From NCBI GenBank assembly GCA_044425555.1, contig JAWXVF010000007.1:1-40341 (forward strand): DNA of 40,341 nt, written 5' to 3'. The notes beneath the pieces were generated by a model that did not search any database, was not told the origin of the DNA, and worked only from the letters and a program-made list of their open reading frames with translations. The translations under genes and the position numbers were made by a program. This DNA comes from JAWXVE01 sp044425555. GTDB lineage: Bacteria > Bacillota > Clostridia > Lachnospirales > Lachnospiraceae. The first letter of the stretch is position 1, and each line of letters begins with the position of its first letter. Below, one piece after another: positions 1 through 8,696 of this stretch.

Positions 1-857
1 AATTAAAAGAGCGAAATGAAGTATTTTATTCGGAAGAAGAGGAAGAGGAAGAATTGGATGAAAGAATGCAATTTTTTCAGTTGATTTATAATACGTTAAT
101 TGATAATGAGGTAAAAGAATTATATGCCAATCAAATTATTGATGAAGTAGAAAAAGCAACAAAAGACAATACACCAATTGATCAAATTCTAGCTCAGATT
201 TACCAACGTATGATTTTAAAATTTGGAAAACCTGAATGTATTGCACCAGCTGAGAAAACTCCGAAACTACTGTTTTTCGTAGGCTCTACTGGAGTAGGAA
301 AGACTACCACCATAGCAAAGATTGCGTCTAAATTTAGTGTAGAAGAGAAGAAAAAAATTGCGTTAATTACTGCGGATACGTATAGAATAGCAGCAGCAGA
401 ACAATTACGTACTTATGCAAATATTTTAGAAGTACCTTTTCGAATTGTATATGCAAAAGATGATATGGATAGTGCATTTTCAGATTATAGCGAATATGAT
501 TACGTAATGATTGATACAGCAGGACATTCACAATTTAATGATGATTTGAAGCAAGATGTTATTTCTTTAATCAATGCAGTACCAGAAAATTTAGAAAAAG
601 AAGTGTTCTTAGTACTAAGTGCAACTACGAAATATAAAGATTTAGTAAATATAGCACAATCTTATATGAAAGAAATAGATTATAAAATTGTATTTACAAA
701 AATGGATGAAACATCAACTGTTGGTAATTTATTTAATCTGCATATGGAAACAGGCAAATCACTTTCTTACGTAACTTGTGGTCAAAATGTCCCAGATGAT
801 ATTGAAAATTTTAATCCACAAAAGACAGTGAAACTTTTACTTGGCGGAAAAAAATAA
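1..857 (+). CDS. flhF: Flagellar SRP-type GTPase FlhF (5' end cut by window)
   Basis: FlhF is a signal-recognition-particle-family GTPase that acts at the membrane to set the number and position of flagella, with FlhG as its partner. The frame is open from base 3 through position 54 without a stop, so the gene enters from the left; TTG at 54 is internal, not the start. The visible part holds the end of an acidic linker (run of Glu), the N domain, and the G domain with P-loop GSTGVGKTTT and the DTAGH switch element. The usual family length of 350-450 residues means the N-terminal B domain lies outside the window. It is followed 14 bases later by flhG, the standard pairing. The family call is secure; the missing part is not visible. 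Confidence 0.95.
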   Translation, partial: LKERNEVFYSEEEEEEELDERMQFFQLIYNTLIDNEVKELYANQIIDEVEKATKDNTPIDQILAQIYQRMILKFGKPECIAPAEKTPKLLFFVGSTGVGKTTTIAKIASKFSVEEKKKIALITADTYRIAAAEQLRTYANILEVPFRIVYAKDDMDSAFSDYSEYDYVMIDTAGHSQFNDDLKQDVISLINAVPENLEKEVFLVLSATTKYKDLVNIAQSYMKEIDYKIVFTKMDETSTVGNLFNLHMETGKSLSYVTCGQNVPDDIENFNPQKTVKLLLGGKK

Positions 858-871
858 ATTCGGAGGTATAG

Positions 872-1762
872 ATGGATCAAGCAACACAATTAAGAAGTAT
901 TATTAAGAAACATGAAATCGCATCAGAACATGATGCTAGAATTATTACAGTAACCAGTGGAAAAGGTGGTGTAGGAAAATCAAATACATCTATTAACCTA
1001 GCGATTCAGATGCGTAAATTGGGGAAAAGAGTCATTATTTTAGATGCAGATTTTGGTCTGGCCAATATAGAGATTATGTTTGGCGTGATGCCTGAATATA
1101 ATCTAAGTGATGTGATTTATAAAGGGAAAAATATAAAAGATATTATCACATGGGGACCCATGGAAGTTGGATTTATCTCGGGAGGTTCAGGAATTGCTGG
1201 ATTAGACAATCTATCGGTAGAATCTATTAATTATGTCATCCAAAATCTTATTCAACTAGAAGAATTAGCAGATGTTATTATTATTGATACAGGAGCAGGA
1301 ATTTCTCCTTCTGTTATGCAGTTTTTAATAGCTAGTCCAGAAATATTATTAGTGACTACACCAGAACCTACCTCTATTACAGATTCCTATTCCTTAGTGA
1401 AAACCCTAGGAAAGAACGATCACTTTTTAGGGGATCTTACACAGATTAAAGTAATATCTAATAAAGTGGAGGATGAAAATGAAGGAAAAATGGTGTATAA
1501 TAAGTTAAGCCTAGTAATTGAGGAGTATTTAAAAATCAAAACAAGTTATGCTGGTTCTATTCCAGATGATTCACAAATTTCTAAATCAGTAAGACGTCAA
1601 ATGCCTATCTCTATATTGTATGAAGATGCAAAAGCAGCAAAGGCATATGAAGTAATGGCAAGTAATATTTTAAATGGAACAGAAAATGAAACGATTTCAA
1701 AAAACACAGTAGCAACTTTTTTCGAAAGAATCCTGAATTTAAATAGGAATAATGAGAAGTAA
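872..1762 (+). CDS. flhG: MinD-like ATPase FlhG (YlxH)
   Basis: FlhG is a ParA/MinD-type ATPase that regulates flagellar number and stimulates the GTPase activity of FlhF. The protein has 296 residues. It begins with a DQAxxLR element (DQATQLR, residues 2-8), the motif known in FlhG to activate FlhF. A deviant Walker A follows (SGKGGVGKSN, about residues 29-38), then ILDADFGLANIE and a Walker B-like IIIDTGAG. The C-terminal end is basic and amphipathic, compatible with a membrane-targeting helix. GGAGG at 862-866 is well spaced from the ATG. The gene sits directly behind flhF and before a PilZ gene, inside one operon. Confidence 0.95.
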   Translation: MDQATQLRSIIKKHEIASEHDARIITVTSGKGGVGKSNTSINLAIQMRKLGKRVIILDADFGLANIEIMFGVMPEYNLSDVIYKGKNIKDIITWGPMEVGFISGGSGIAGLDNLSVESINYVIQNLIQLEELADVIIIDTGAGISPSVMQFLIASPEILLVTTPEPTSITDSYSLVKTLGKNDHFLGDLTQIKVISNKVEDENEGKMVYNKLSLVIEEYLKIKTSYAGSIPDDSQISKSVRRQMPISILYEDAKAAKAYEVMASNILNGTENETISKNTVATFFERILNLNRNNEK

Positions 1763-1787
1763 GTAAGTAAGATAGAAGGAGAAGCCT

Positions 1788-2507
1788 ATGATTGAAAATT
1801 TAAAAATTGGAGACCGTATTGAAATAAGACCAATAGACTATATGATTACTCATAATCGTAGCGTTTATTTAAGTCAGATTGCGGAAATTCATTCAGAAAC
1901 TAGAATTGAAATAACAATGCCTACAGTAAAAGCGAGGATGGTATTACTACAAGTAGGGCATGAATACGAAACCATTTACATTACTTCGAAAGGATTATTT
2001 CATGTGAAGATTAAAGTGAAAGAACGCTGTAGGGAGAATAATATTTATACAGCAGTTATTGATTTCACAACAGAATTACAAAGACATCAACGAAGAGAGT
2101 ATTTCCGATATATCTGTAACTTAGATGTATCTACTATTGAAATTTCGAAAGAAGATTCTAGGAAGTTTGAAGTTATACCAGAGATGACATCTTTTGAAAT
2201 AACACCTACAAAAGGGGTTATGCTAGATATTGGAGGAGGTGGAGTACGCTTCGTTATTCCGAACTCTTTACAAAGAGATGGAATGGCACTGATGCATTTT
2301 AAGTTAAGAATAGAAGATGAACTGCATGAATTTACCATTTTAGGAAGTGTAGTAAAGATTACAGAGATGCCTATAAAACCGAAACTCTATGAACATCGTG
2401 TTAGGTTTGAATGGATCGAAGATACAACAAGAGAGATGATTATAAAATATGTATTTGAGGAAGAACATAAGCTTTTAAAGAAAAATAGCGGTTTACTAGA
2501 CGACTAA
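1788..2507 (+). CDS. PilZ-domain flagellar brake protein (YcgR/YpfA-like)
   Basis: This 239-residue protein has the two-domain layout of YcgR: an N-terminal YcgR-N beta domain (about 1-95) and a C-terminal PilZ domain (about 98-230). Family members bind c-di-GMP and slow or stop the flagellar motor. The first c-di-GMP motif is present as R103-E-Y-F-R107 (RxxxR). The second, normally D/NxSxxG, reads D147-I-G-G-G-G152, so the serine is replaced by glycine. Binding is still plausible because both arginines, the Asp and the last Gly remain, but affinity may differ. The position between flhG and cheB matches clostridial and bacillar motility operons. A role with the two EAL proteins further downstream is an inference. 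Confidence 0.88.
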   Translation: MIENLKIGDRIEIRPIDYMITHNRSVYLSQIAEIHSETRIEITMPTVKARMVLLQVGHEYETIYITSKGLFHVKIKVKERCRENNIYTAVIDFTTELQRHQRREYFRYICNLDVSTIEISKEDSRKFEVIPEMTSFEITPTKGVMLDIGGGGVRFVIPNSLQRDGMALMHFKLRIEDELHEFTILGSVVKITEMPIKPKLYEHRVRFEWIEDTTREMIIKYVFEEEHKLLKKNSGLLDD

Positions 2508-2518
2508 AGGACGTAAAA

Positions 2519-3649
2519 ATGAAAAAAATACTATTAGTTGATGACTCTGCACTTATGAGAAGAGCTTTATGTGATATACTAACTGCAGATGGTAAGTATG
2601 AAGTTACGGGGCAAGCTAAAGATGGCAAACAAGCTTTAGAAATGATTTTGACTAACCTATACGACGTTGTGATTTTAGATGTTCATATGCCACGAATGAA
2701 TGGTATGGAACTTTTAAGGGAATTACAGAAACAGAGTATTCAGATGAAGATTATTCTGGTAAGTGCGGCAACGAAAGAAGGCACTGGAATTACCACAGAA
2801 GCCTTAGAGTTGGGTGTTGCCGATTTTATTACAAAGCCAGGTAGTTTTCTATTAGTGGAGAGAGAAGAGTTTGCGACAAATCTTTTGCGAGTAGTTGATA
2901 CAGTGGCATCTCGAAAGAATATAGTACGTAAGAGTTCTAGCAGAGATGCTTGTAAAGTTCCGTCTTCTCATAGAGAACGAGTAAGAACTGTAGCACATTC
3001 AGAAGGTGACAGAAGAGGACACATATCATCAACAGCTAGGCCTACTGTAAAATATGACCCTAGTGATAGATGTGAGTGGATTGTAGCGATTGCAAGTTCT
3101 ACAGGTGGACCAAAAGCTTTACAGGATATGATGAAGATGATTCCTGAGAAGATTAATGCCCCAATTGTAATTGTACAGCATATGCCAATGGGATTTACGA
3201 AAAGTTTTTCCCAACGATTAGATTCTCTTTGTCGGTTTTCTGTGGAAGAAGCTAGAGAAGGGGAAGCCATTATAAAAGGAAATGCCTACTTAGGCATGGG
3301 AGGGATGCACTTAAATATTGTAATGAAGAATGGAGTGCATACGATTCATTATTCGGATCAACCCATGCGTGTGGGGGTGAAGCCTTGTGCCAACTATATG
3401 TATGAGTCCTTGGTACAATCAAGGTATAAGAAGATTCTCTGTGTAGTTCTAACGGGAATGGGAAGTGATGGAACGGAGGGCATTGTTGAATTGAACAAAC
3501 ATAAGTCCATAGAAGTTATTGCACAAGACAAGGGTACATGTGTTGTGTATGGAATGCCGCAGAGCATTACAAAAACAGGTTTAGTGAAACAAAATTATCC
3601 AATAGATGAAATAGCAAATCAAATTATTAAGAATGTGGGGGTACGGTAG
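2519..3649 (+). CDS. cheB: Chemotaxis response regulator / protein-glutamate methylesterase CheB
   Basis: CheB removes methyl groups from chemoreceptors, and deamidates receptor glutamines, after phosphorylation by CheA. The N-terminal receiver runs about 1-125 with the acidic pair D8-D9 and phospho-acceptor D54 (ILDVHMP). A basic linker with many Ser and Arg residues follows (about 130-180). The C-terminal esterase domain has its triad at S194 (ASSTGG), H221 (VQHMP) and D317 (GMGSDG). At 376 residues it is of normal length, with the linker slightly long. The spacing of 11 bases from the PilZ stop and the near overlap with cheA fit one transcript. Confidence 0.97.
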   Translation: MKKILLVDDSALMRRALCDILTADGKYEVTGQAKDGKQALEMILTNLYDVVILDVHMPRMNGMELLRELQKQSIQMKIILVSAATKEGTGITTEALELGVADFITKPGSFLLVEREEFATNLLRVVDTVASRKNIVRKSSSRDACKVPSSHRERVRTVAHSEGDRRGHISSTARPTVKYDPSDRCEWIVAIASSTGGPKALQDMMKMIPEKINAPIVIVQHMPMGFTKSFSQRLDSLCRFSVEEAREGEAIIKGNAYLGMGGMHLNIVMKNGVHTIHYSDQPMRVGVKPCANYMYESLVQSRYKKILCVVLTGMGSDGTEGIVELNKHKSIEVIAQDKGTCVVYGMPQSITKTGLVKQNYPIDEIANQIIKNVGVR

Positions 3650-3650
3650 T

Positions 3651-5726
3651 ATGGATGTAAGTCAATATCTAGAGATATTTCTTGATGAAACAAAAGAACA
3701 TTTATCTAATTTAAGCAAGCAAATTCTCGAACTAGAGCAAGATGCAGAGAACATGGACACAATTAATGAAATTTTTAGGGCGGCACACTCCTTAAAGGGG
3801 ATGTCTGGTACTATGGGTTACAAGCGAATGCAAGCGTTGACCCATGATATGGAAAATGTATTTTCGGAAGTGCGTAATGGTACCATCAAAGTGGATGTTG
3901 AGATGATAGACATTCTCTTTCAATGTTTAGATGCTTTTGAAGAATATGTGGATATTATTCAAGAAACAGCGGATGAAGGTACGAATGACAATGAACCATT
4001 AATAAAGGCTTTGCAAGTATTTCTTGAAAACAATGCCGATGGTGATTCGGCTGGACAAGGAAGTGACGGAGAGGCTAAGACTTCAAATGATGCACCAGAT
4101 AATGCTGAAGGTGAATGGACGAAAATTGTATTGAATGATACAGAATTAGCAGTCTGTGGGCAAGCGAAAGATAATGGTGAAAATGTTTTTGGATTAACTG
4201 TGACCGTTCAAGAAGCTTGTGTCTTAAAGGCGGCGAGAGCATTCCTTGTATTTAAGGCTATTGAAGAAGCGGGTGAAGTAATTATTTCTAATCCGAGTAC
4301 ACAAGATATTGAAGATGAGAAGTTTGAATCCACATTCACATTAGTGATTGTAACAAAAGATAGCTTGGAAGATGTTTTAAAAGCAGTTCGATCAGTCTCT
4401 GAAATTGAAGATGCGATTGGTGGAATTATTAAATTACCAGAACTTGTGCAAGAGACGGAAGTGGTTGAGGAAAAAGCAGAAGTGGCTGAGGAAAAAGCGA
4501 AAGTGGCTGCAGAAGCTCAAACAAAAGCACCAGCGAAGACGACGCCAGCGAAAACGGAAACAAAACCAAAACCAGTTGTAAATCGTACAGTACGTGTAGA
4601 TATTGAAAAGTTAGATTCTCTTATGAATCTTGTAAGTGAGCTGATTATTGCAAAGAATTCTCTTGTGTCTATTACAGATATTGAAACGGGAGCAACAACG
4701 TTCCAAGAACAAATTGAATATTTAGAGAGTGTTACTACCAATTTACATGAATCTGTTATGAAAATTCGAATGGTACCTATTGAAAATGTAGTGAGTAAAT
4801 TTCCTAGAATGATTCGTGACTTGAATAAAAAGTTGAGTAAGAAAATGGAACTTTACATGACAGGTGAGGAAACAGAATTAGATAGAACTGTGGTAGATGA
4901 AATAGGCGATCCGCTGATGCATTTACTTAGAAATTCGGCTGATCATGGACTAGAAGATAATCATGTACGTGTAGAAAGAGGGAAGCCGGAAGTTGGTACG
5001 ATTGCTCTTAATGCCTACCAAGATGGTAACAATGTAATTATCGAGGTGGAAGATGATGGGAACGGAATTGATGTAGATAAAGTGCGTGACAAGGCGATTG
5101 AACGTGGTACTATTACCGAAGAACAAGCAGTCAATATGGATGACAATGAAATTGTTAATCTATTATTCTTGCCAAGTTTCTCTACAGCAAAAGTAGTTTC
5201 AGATGTTTCGGGACGTGGAGTGGGACTTGATGTAGTGCGTTCTAAGATTGAATCTCTTAGTGGAGAAGTAGAAGTCAAGACAGAGTTAGGAGTAGGAAGT
5301 ACCTTTATTATTCGTCTTCCGTTAACACTTGCTATTATTCAAGCTCTTATGGTTCGTGTAGGAAATGAAAAATATGCAATTTCATTAGGTGCAATACAAA
5401 TTATTGAAGACATTCATCCTTCTGAGATAAAGACTGTTCAATCTAAGGAAGTGATTAACTTGCGTGGAACGGTAGTTCCGATTGTACGACTAAATGAAGT
5501 CTTAGATATTGAAGAAGTGCCAAGTGAAAGTGAAAATCTAGTAGTTGTTGTTGTGAAAAAAGGTGATAAGTTAGCTGGTATTGTAGTGGATGAGTTAACG
5601 GGTCAACAAGAAATCGTTATCAAACCACTTGGTAAGTATATTAACAAATGTAAGTTGATAAGTGGTGCAACTATCTTAGGAGATGGTGAAGTTGCATTGA
5701 TTTTAGATACGAATACAATTATTTAG
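3651..5726 (+). CDS. cheA: Chemotaxis histidine kinase CheA
   Basis: CheA is the cytoplasmic kinase that couples receptors through CheW and passes phosphate to CheY and CheB. I chose ATG 3651 over the in-frame ATG 3633. It lies 1 base after the cheB stop, has a G-rich ribosome site (GGGGG, 3637-3641) at good spacing, and starts the P1 domain exactly (MDVSQYLEIF); this gives 691 residues. Domains in order: P1 Hpt with phospho-His at about 46 (AAHSLKG), P2, an Ala/Glu/Lys/Pro linker holding short repeats, P3 dimerisation helices, and P4 ATPase (N box LLRNSADHGLED; GNGIDVDKV; GRGVGLDVV). P5 is a CheW-like domain at the C-terminus. All catalytic motifs are intact. Confidence 0.97.
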   Translation: MDVSQYLEIFLDETKEHLSNLSKQILELEQDAENMDTINEIFRAAHSLKGMSGTMGYKRMQALTHDMENVFSEVRNGTIKVDVEMIDILFQCLDAFEEYVDIIQETADEGTNDNEPLIKALQVFLENNADGDSAGQGSDGEAKTSNDAPDNAEGEWTKIVLNDTELAVCGQAKDNGENVFGLTVTVQEACVLKAARAFLVFKAIEEAGEVIISNPSTQDIEDEKFESTFTLVIVTKDSLEDVLKAVRSVSEIEDAIGGIIKLPELVQETEVVEEKAEVAEEKAKVAAEAQTKAPAKTTPAKTETKPKPVVNRTVRVDIEKLDSLMNLVSELIIAKNSLVSITDIETGATTFQEQIEYLESVTTNLHESVMKIRMVPIENVVSKFPRMIRDLNKKLSKKMELYMTGEETELDRTVVDEIGDPLMHLLRNSADHGLEDNHVRVERGKPEVGTIALNAYQDGNNVIIEVEDDGNGIDVDKVRDKAIERGTITEEQAVNMDDNEIVNLLFLPSFSTAKVVSDVSGRGVGLDVVRSKIESLSGEVEVKTELGVGSTFIIRLPLTLAIIQALMVRVGNEKYAISLGAIQIIEDIHPSEIKTVQSKEVINLRGTVVPIVRLNEVLDIEEVPSESENLVVVVVKKGDKLAGIVVDELTGQQEIVIKPLGKYINKCKLISGATILGDGEVALILDTNTII
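4458..4520 (+). repeat. Three degenerate 21-bp tandem repeats in the cheA linker
   Basis: Units begin at 4458, 4479 and 4500 and encode EVVEEKA, EVAEEKA and KVAAEAQ. The first two units differ at two bases and the third is more diverged. They lie between the P2 and P3 domains of CheA, where length variation is tolerated. The 21-bp unit keeps the reading frame. A slippage origin is inferred. Confidence 0.75.
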
Positions 5727-5753
5727 CGAGAGAAATCGAAGGAGGTTGAAATA

Positions 5754-6200
5754 ATGGATGAGTATGTAAACGTTGGAGAAGATATACAATATATTGTAAT
5801 TAAAATGGGTGGCGAGCAATTTGGAATCGACATCCAATATGTAGATAATATTGTACGAATTCAAAGTATTACACGTGTTCCTAAGGTGGCTGATTATATT
5901 AAAGGTGTAATTAATTTACGTGGTGAGATTATACCAGTGATGAATCTACGCATTAAGATGAATTTAGAAGAAGAAGAATATACAAAAGCGTCAAGAATTA
6001 TCATCTTAAAATTTGATCAACATGAATCTATTGGATTTATTGTGGATGAAGTAAAGGAAGTAGTCACATTAAATGAATTTGATGTGGAAAAAGTAGAAGC
6101 AGACCGTGATGAAAAATTGAACTTTGTTTCAGGTGTAGGGAAAGTTACAGATGGGCTTGTTTCTGTGTTGGATTTACATGCGGTAATAGAAGATTATTAA
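5754..6200 (+). CDS. cheW: Chemotaxis coupling protein CheW
   Basis: CheW is the soluble adaptor that links CheA to chemoreceptors in polar arrays. The 148-residue protein is a single CheW fold: YIVIKMGGEQFGIDIQYV at the N-terminus, then VPKVADYIKGVINLRGEIIP, the hallmark receptor and kinase contact region, and a C-terminal GIVDEV-type strand (IGFIVDEVKEVV). Length is typical. A strong GGAGG (5742-5746 region) precedes ATG 5754, 27 bases after the cheA stop. The order cheA-cheW-cheC-cheD is as in B. subtilis. Confidence 0.97.
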   Translation: MDEYVNVGEDIQYIVIKMGGEQFGIDIQYVDNIVRIQSITRVPKVADYIKGVINLRGEIIPVMNLRIKMNLEEEEYTKASRIIILKFDQHESIGFIVDEVKEVVTLNEFDVEKVEADRDEKLNFVSGVGKVTDGLVSVLDLHAVIEDY

Positions 6201-6220
6201 TTACCAGGAAGGAAATGTAT

Positions 6221-6841
6221 ATGGCTAAAAGACTGGATCTAAATGATATGTCTTTGGATGTGCTAGATGTTCTGACAGAAATTGGCAATATAGGAGCTGG
6301 TAATGCTACTACTGCTCTATCACAAATATTGCAGACTGAAGTGGAAATGAAAGCACCCACCATCAAAGTATTAGATTTTTGTGATGTGGGAGATGTTGTT
6401 GGTGGAGAAGAACAGGTTGTTGCGGCAATTTATTTGACGGTGAGTGGTGATATTACTGGTAGTATCATGTTTATGCAACGAGTAGATTCGGCAGGTCATA
6501 TTATTGAAACCTTACTGGGAGAAGCGGTTGGTAATCACCTAAATTATACAGAAATGCAATTATCTGTTCTACAAGAAATAGGAAATATTATAACAGGTTC
6601 TTATTTGAATTCTTTGGCGGCATTAACGAAATTAAAAATATTTCCGTCTATGCCATCTTTAAGCATTGACATGGCGGGAGCTATTTTAAGTGTACCGGCT
6701 ATAGAATTTGGTCAAATAAGTGATAAAATTTTATTAATCCAAACACAATTTACAGACGATGTTGTGATTGATGGATACTTTTTATTAGTACCAGATTTAG
6801 AATCTTATGATATTATACTAAAGTCGTTAGGAATGAATTAG
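6221..6841 (+). CDS. cheC: CheY-P phosphatase CheC
   Basis: CheC dephosphorylates CheY-P and is controlled by binding CheD. The two expected active sites are present as repeated helices: DVLTEIGNIGAGN near residue 12 and SVLQEIGNIITGS near residue 110, each with the conserved Glu and Asn (ExxN), so this looks like a two-site CheC rather than a CheX or FliY. There are two in-frame ATGs. The AGGAAGG at 6206-6212 is only 2 bases from ATG 6215 but 8 bases from ATG 6221, so 6221 is favoured (206 residues). The cheD gene follows after 35 bases. Confidence 0.95.
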   Translation: MAKRLDLNDMSLDVLDVLTEIGNIGAGNATTALSQILQTEVEMKAPTIKVLDFCDVGDVVGGEEQVVAAIYLTVSGDITGSIMFMQRVDSAGHIIETLLGEAVGNHLNYTEMQLSVLQEIGNIITGSYLNSLAALTKLKIFPSMPSLSIDMAGAILSVPAIEFGQISDKILLIQTQFTDDVVIDGYFLLVPDLESYDIILKSLGMN

Positions 6842-6876
6842 AGAATAGTACGATTTCTAACAAGATAGGGGAACAA

Positions 6877-7362
6877 ATGAGTGTAGTCGTTAAAGTGGGA
6901 ATGGCAGATACGAAAGTATGCAAAGGACCGGATGCATTAATTACGTTAGGGTTAGGTTCTTGTGTGGGAATTGCCATACGAGATCCTAATAAAAAAGTGG
7001 GTGGTTTAGCACATGCGATGTTACCAGATAGTACAAAGATTACGCATAATTCCAATAAGAATAAATTTGTAGATACTGGAATTGATGAACTCATACGAAT
7101 GATGGTAGAAGAAGGTGCAGAACGAAGAAGGTTAGTTGCAAAATTAGCTGGAGGAGCACAAATGTTTAATTTTAATAATTCTCCTAATGCCATTAGAGTA
7201 GGAGAACGTAACGTAGAAGCTGCAATAGAAAAACTAGGACAATTAAGAATACCAATACTTGCAAAAGATGTAGGTGATTCATACGGTAGAACAGTTACTT
7301 TTTATCCAGAAGATGGATCATTTAAAATATCAGCAGTTGGTAAATCTGTTACGATTATATAA
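6877..7362 (+). CDS. cheD: Chemoreceptor glutamine deamidase CheD
   Basis: CheD deamidates specific glutamines on chemoreceptors and binds CheC, increasing its phosphatase activity. The protein has 161 residues. The cysteine-hydrolase residues are readable: C29 (GLGSCVG), H46 (GGLAHAMLP) and T23 just upstream (ALITLG). The spacing agrees with the Thr-Cys-His arrangement of the family. A GGGGA element lies 7-10 bases before ATG 6877. The C-terminal part with TVTFYPEDG is ordinary. It completes an adaptation system with CheB, CheC and CheW; no cheR or cheY is seen in this window. Confidence 0.96.
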   Translation: MSVVVKVGMADTKVCKGPDALITLGLGSCVGIAIRDPNKKVGGLAHAMLPDSTKITHNSNKNKFVDTGIDELIRMMVEEGAERRRLVAKLAGGAQMFNFNNSPNAIRVGERNVEAAIEKLGQLRIPILAKDVGDSYGRTVTFYPEDGSFKISAVGKSVTII

Positions 7363-7375
7363 AGGAGCATTTAAC

Positions 7376-7879
7376 ATGAAACAATTTCCGCTTATCTTAA
7401 TGTTGATAGCAGGTGGGATTTCTGCAGTTATAACCTATTATTTTCAGTACGAATTTAGTAGGTTTTTGCTGATTTTGTTAATAACGTTGTTTATATTTTA
7501 TGTAATAGGCGTTATTGTAAAAGAAATAGTAGAAGGAATAGAGAAGAAGATCGCTGAAAAGCTTCGAGTACAACGCGAAGCGGAAGAAGCAGAACAAAGA
7601 GAACAATTTCGCTTAGCAGAAGAAGAAAAGAGACGCATACGTGAAGAAGAAGATCGTTTAGCAGAAGAAGAGCGTTTAAGAAGAAGAGCGGAAGCTAAGA
7701 AGACAGAAGAAGAACGTCTTGAACGTATTAGAATACGACGAGAAGAGAGAGAAAAAGAAGAAGAAGAGTTAGAGCGTCAAGCATATGAAGAACAAGAGCG
7801 TCTTCGCGCACAAGAAGAAGAAGAATTAAGAATTAAGAAAGATAGAAAGAAAAAAAGAAGACGTATGCAGTCTAAGTAA
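7376..7879 (+). CDS. Uncharacterised two-TM coiled-coil protein of the motility operon
   Basis: I do not recognise a named family. The frame is open further upstream inside cheD, but ATG 7376 has AAAGGAG 8 bases before it and begins a clean membrane segment, giving 167 residues. Two hydrophobic helices (about 4-22 and 29-50) form a hairpin. They are followed by roughly 110 residues made almost entirely of Glu, Arg, Lys, Ala and Leu, predicted to be one continuous charged coiled coil, and a basic tail (KKDRKKKRRRMQSK). Both termini would face the cytoplasm if the hairpin inserts. It sits between cheD and fliA with tight spacing, so co-expression with motility genes is expected. A scaffold or tether role is only a guess. 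Confidence 0.82.
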   Translation: MKQFPLILMLIAGGISAVITYYFQYEFSRFLLILLITLFIFYVIGVIVKEIVEGIEKKIAEKLRVQREAEEAEQREQFRLAEEEKRRIREEEDRLAEEERLRRRAEAKKTEEERLERIRIRREEREKEEEELERQAYEEQERLRAQEEEELRIKKDRKKKRRRMQSK

Positions 7880-7918
7880 CAACAATAGCAAGTGACTGAA
7901 CTGAATAGAGGTATCTAT

Positions 7919-8680
7919 ATGAATGAGGCGGATAGAGCTAAATTATGGAATGATTACAAATTAAATAATACGCCAGAGAAAAGAGAAGAGATTATTCTAG
8001 AATACGCACCACTTGTAAAACTTGTAGCAGGTAAATTAGCTATGTATTTAGGGGCACACGTTGAATATGAGGAATTGACGAGTTTTGGAATTTTTGGCTT
8101 AATAGATGCAATAGATAAGTATGACACATCAAAAGAGGTAAAGTTTGAAACATATGCAAGTGTGCGGATACGAGGAGCTATTCTAGATCAAATTAGAAAG
8201 ATGGACTGGATTCCGCGTACTATTCGACAGAAACAGAAGAAAATTGAAGCGGTACTACAGGAGATAGAGCAAGAAGGAGATGGCAAGCCAACCAATGAAG
8301 AAGTTTCCAAGCGCTTAGAAATCTCTGTAGAAGAATACGAAATTTGGCAATCTCAGGTCAAAGTCTCGAATATTATATCGTTAGATGAGTATGTAGAACA
8401 AGGTGTTGAGATTAGTGCTGATAAGTATACTACGAAGAAGTTTGAAGAACCTGAAGAAGCCATGGATAAGGTAGAGTTAAAGAAAGTGATAATGCAATCT
8501 TTGGAAAACTTAACCGAGAAAGAGAAGAAAGTAATTTTACTCTATTATTATGAGGAGTTAACATTAAAAGAAATAAGTCGTGTATTAGAAGTTACAGAGT
8601 CACGTATTTCTCAACTTCACACGAAGGCTTTATCTAAGATGAAAGGGACACTAGGAAACTATATGGGAATTTTAGAATAG
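7919..8680 (+). CDS. fliA: Flagellar sigma factor FliA / sigma-D (sigma-28)
   Basis: This alternative sigma factor directs RNA polymerase to late flagellar and chemotaxis promoters. Region 2 is clear (EYAPLVKLVAGKLA, then ELTSFGIFGLIDAIDKYD). The sigma-28 hallmark RGAILDQIRKMDWIPRTIRQ follows, then region 3, and region 4 with its helix-turn-helix LTLKEISRVLEVTESRISQL. GTG 7892 gives nine extra residues, but AGAGGT at 7907-7912 sits 6 bases from ATG 7919, so I chose 7919 (253 residues, normal for the family). No flgM anti-sigma gene is seen in the window. Confidence 0.95.
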   Translation: MNEADRAKLWNDYKLNNTPEKREEIILEYAPLVKLVAGKLAMYLGAHVEYEELTSFGIFGLIDAIDKYDTSKEVKFETYASVRIRGAILDQIRKMDWIPRTIRQKQKKIEAVLQEIEQEGDGKPTNEEVSKRLEISVEEYEIWQSQVKVSNIISLDEYVEQGVEISADKYTTKKFEEPEEAMDKVELKKVIMQSLENLTEKEKKVILLYYYEELTLKEISRVLEVTESRISQLHTKALSKMKGTLGNYMGILE

Positions 8681-8696
8681 AAAGGAGGCAGAAATT

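Noticed and set aside
7274..7375. Upstream extension of the coiled-coil protein into cheD
   Set aside because: No ribosome site at that start, whereas ATG 7376 has an ideal one and begins the membrane segment.
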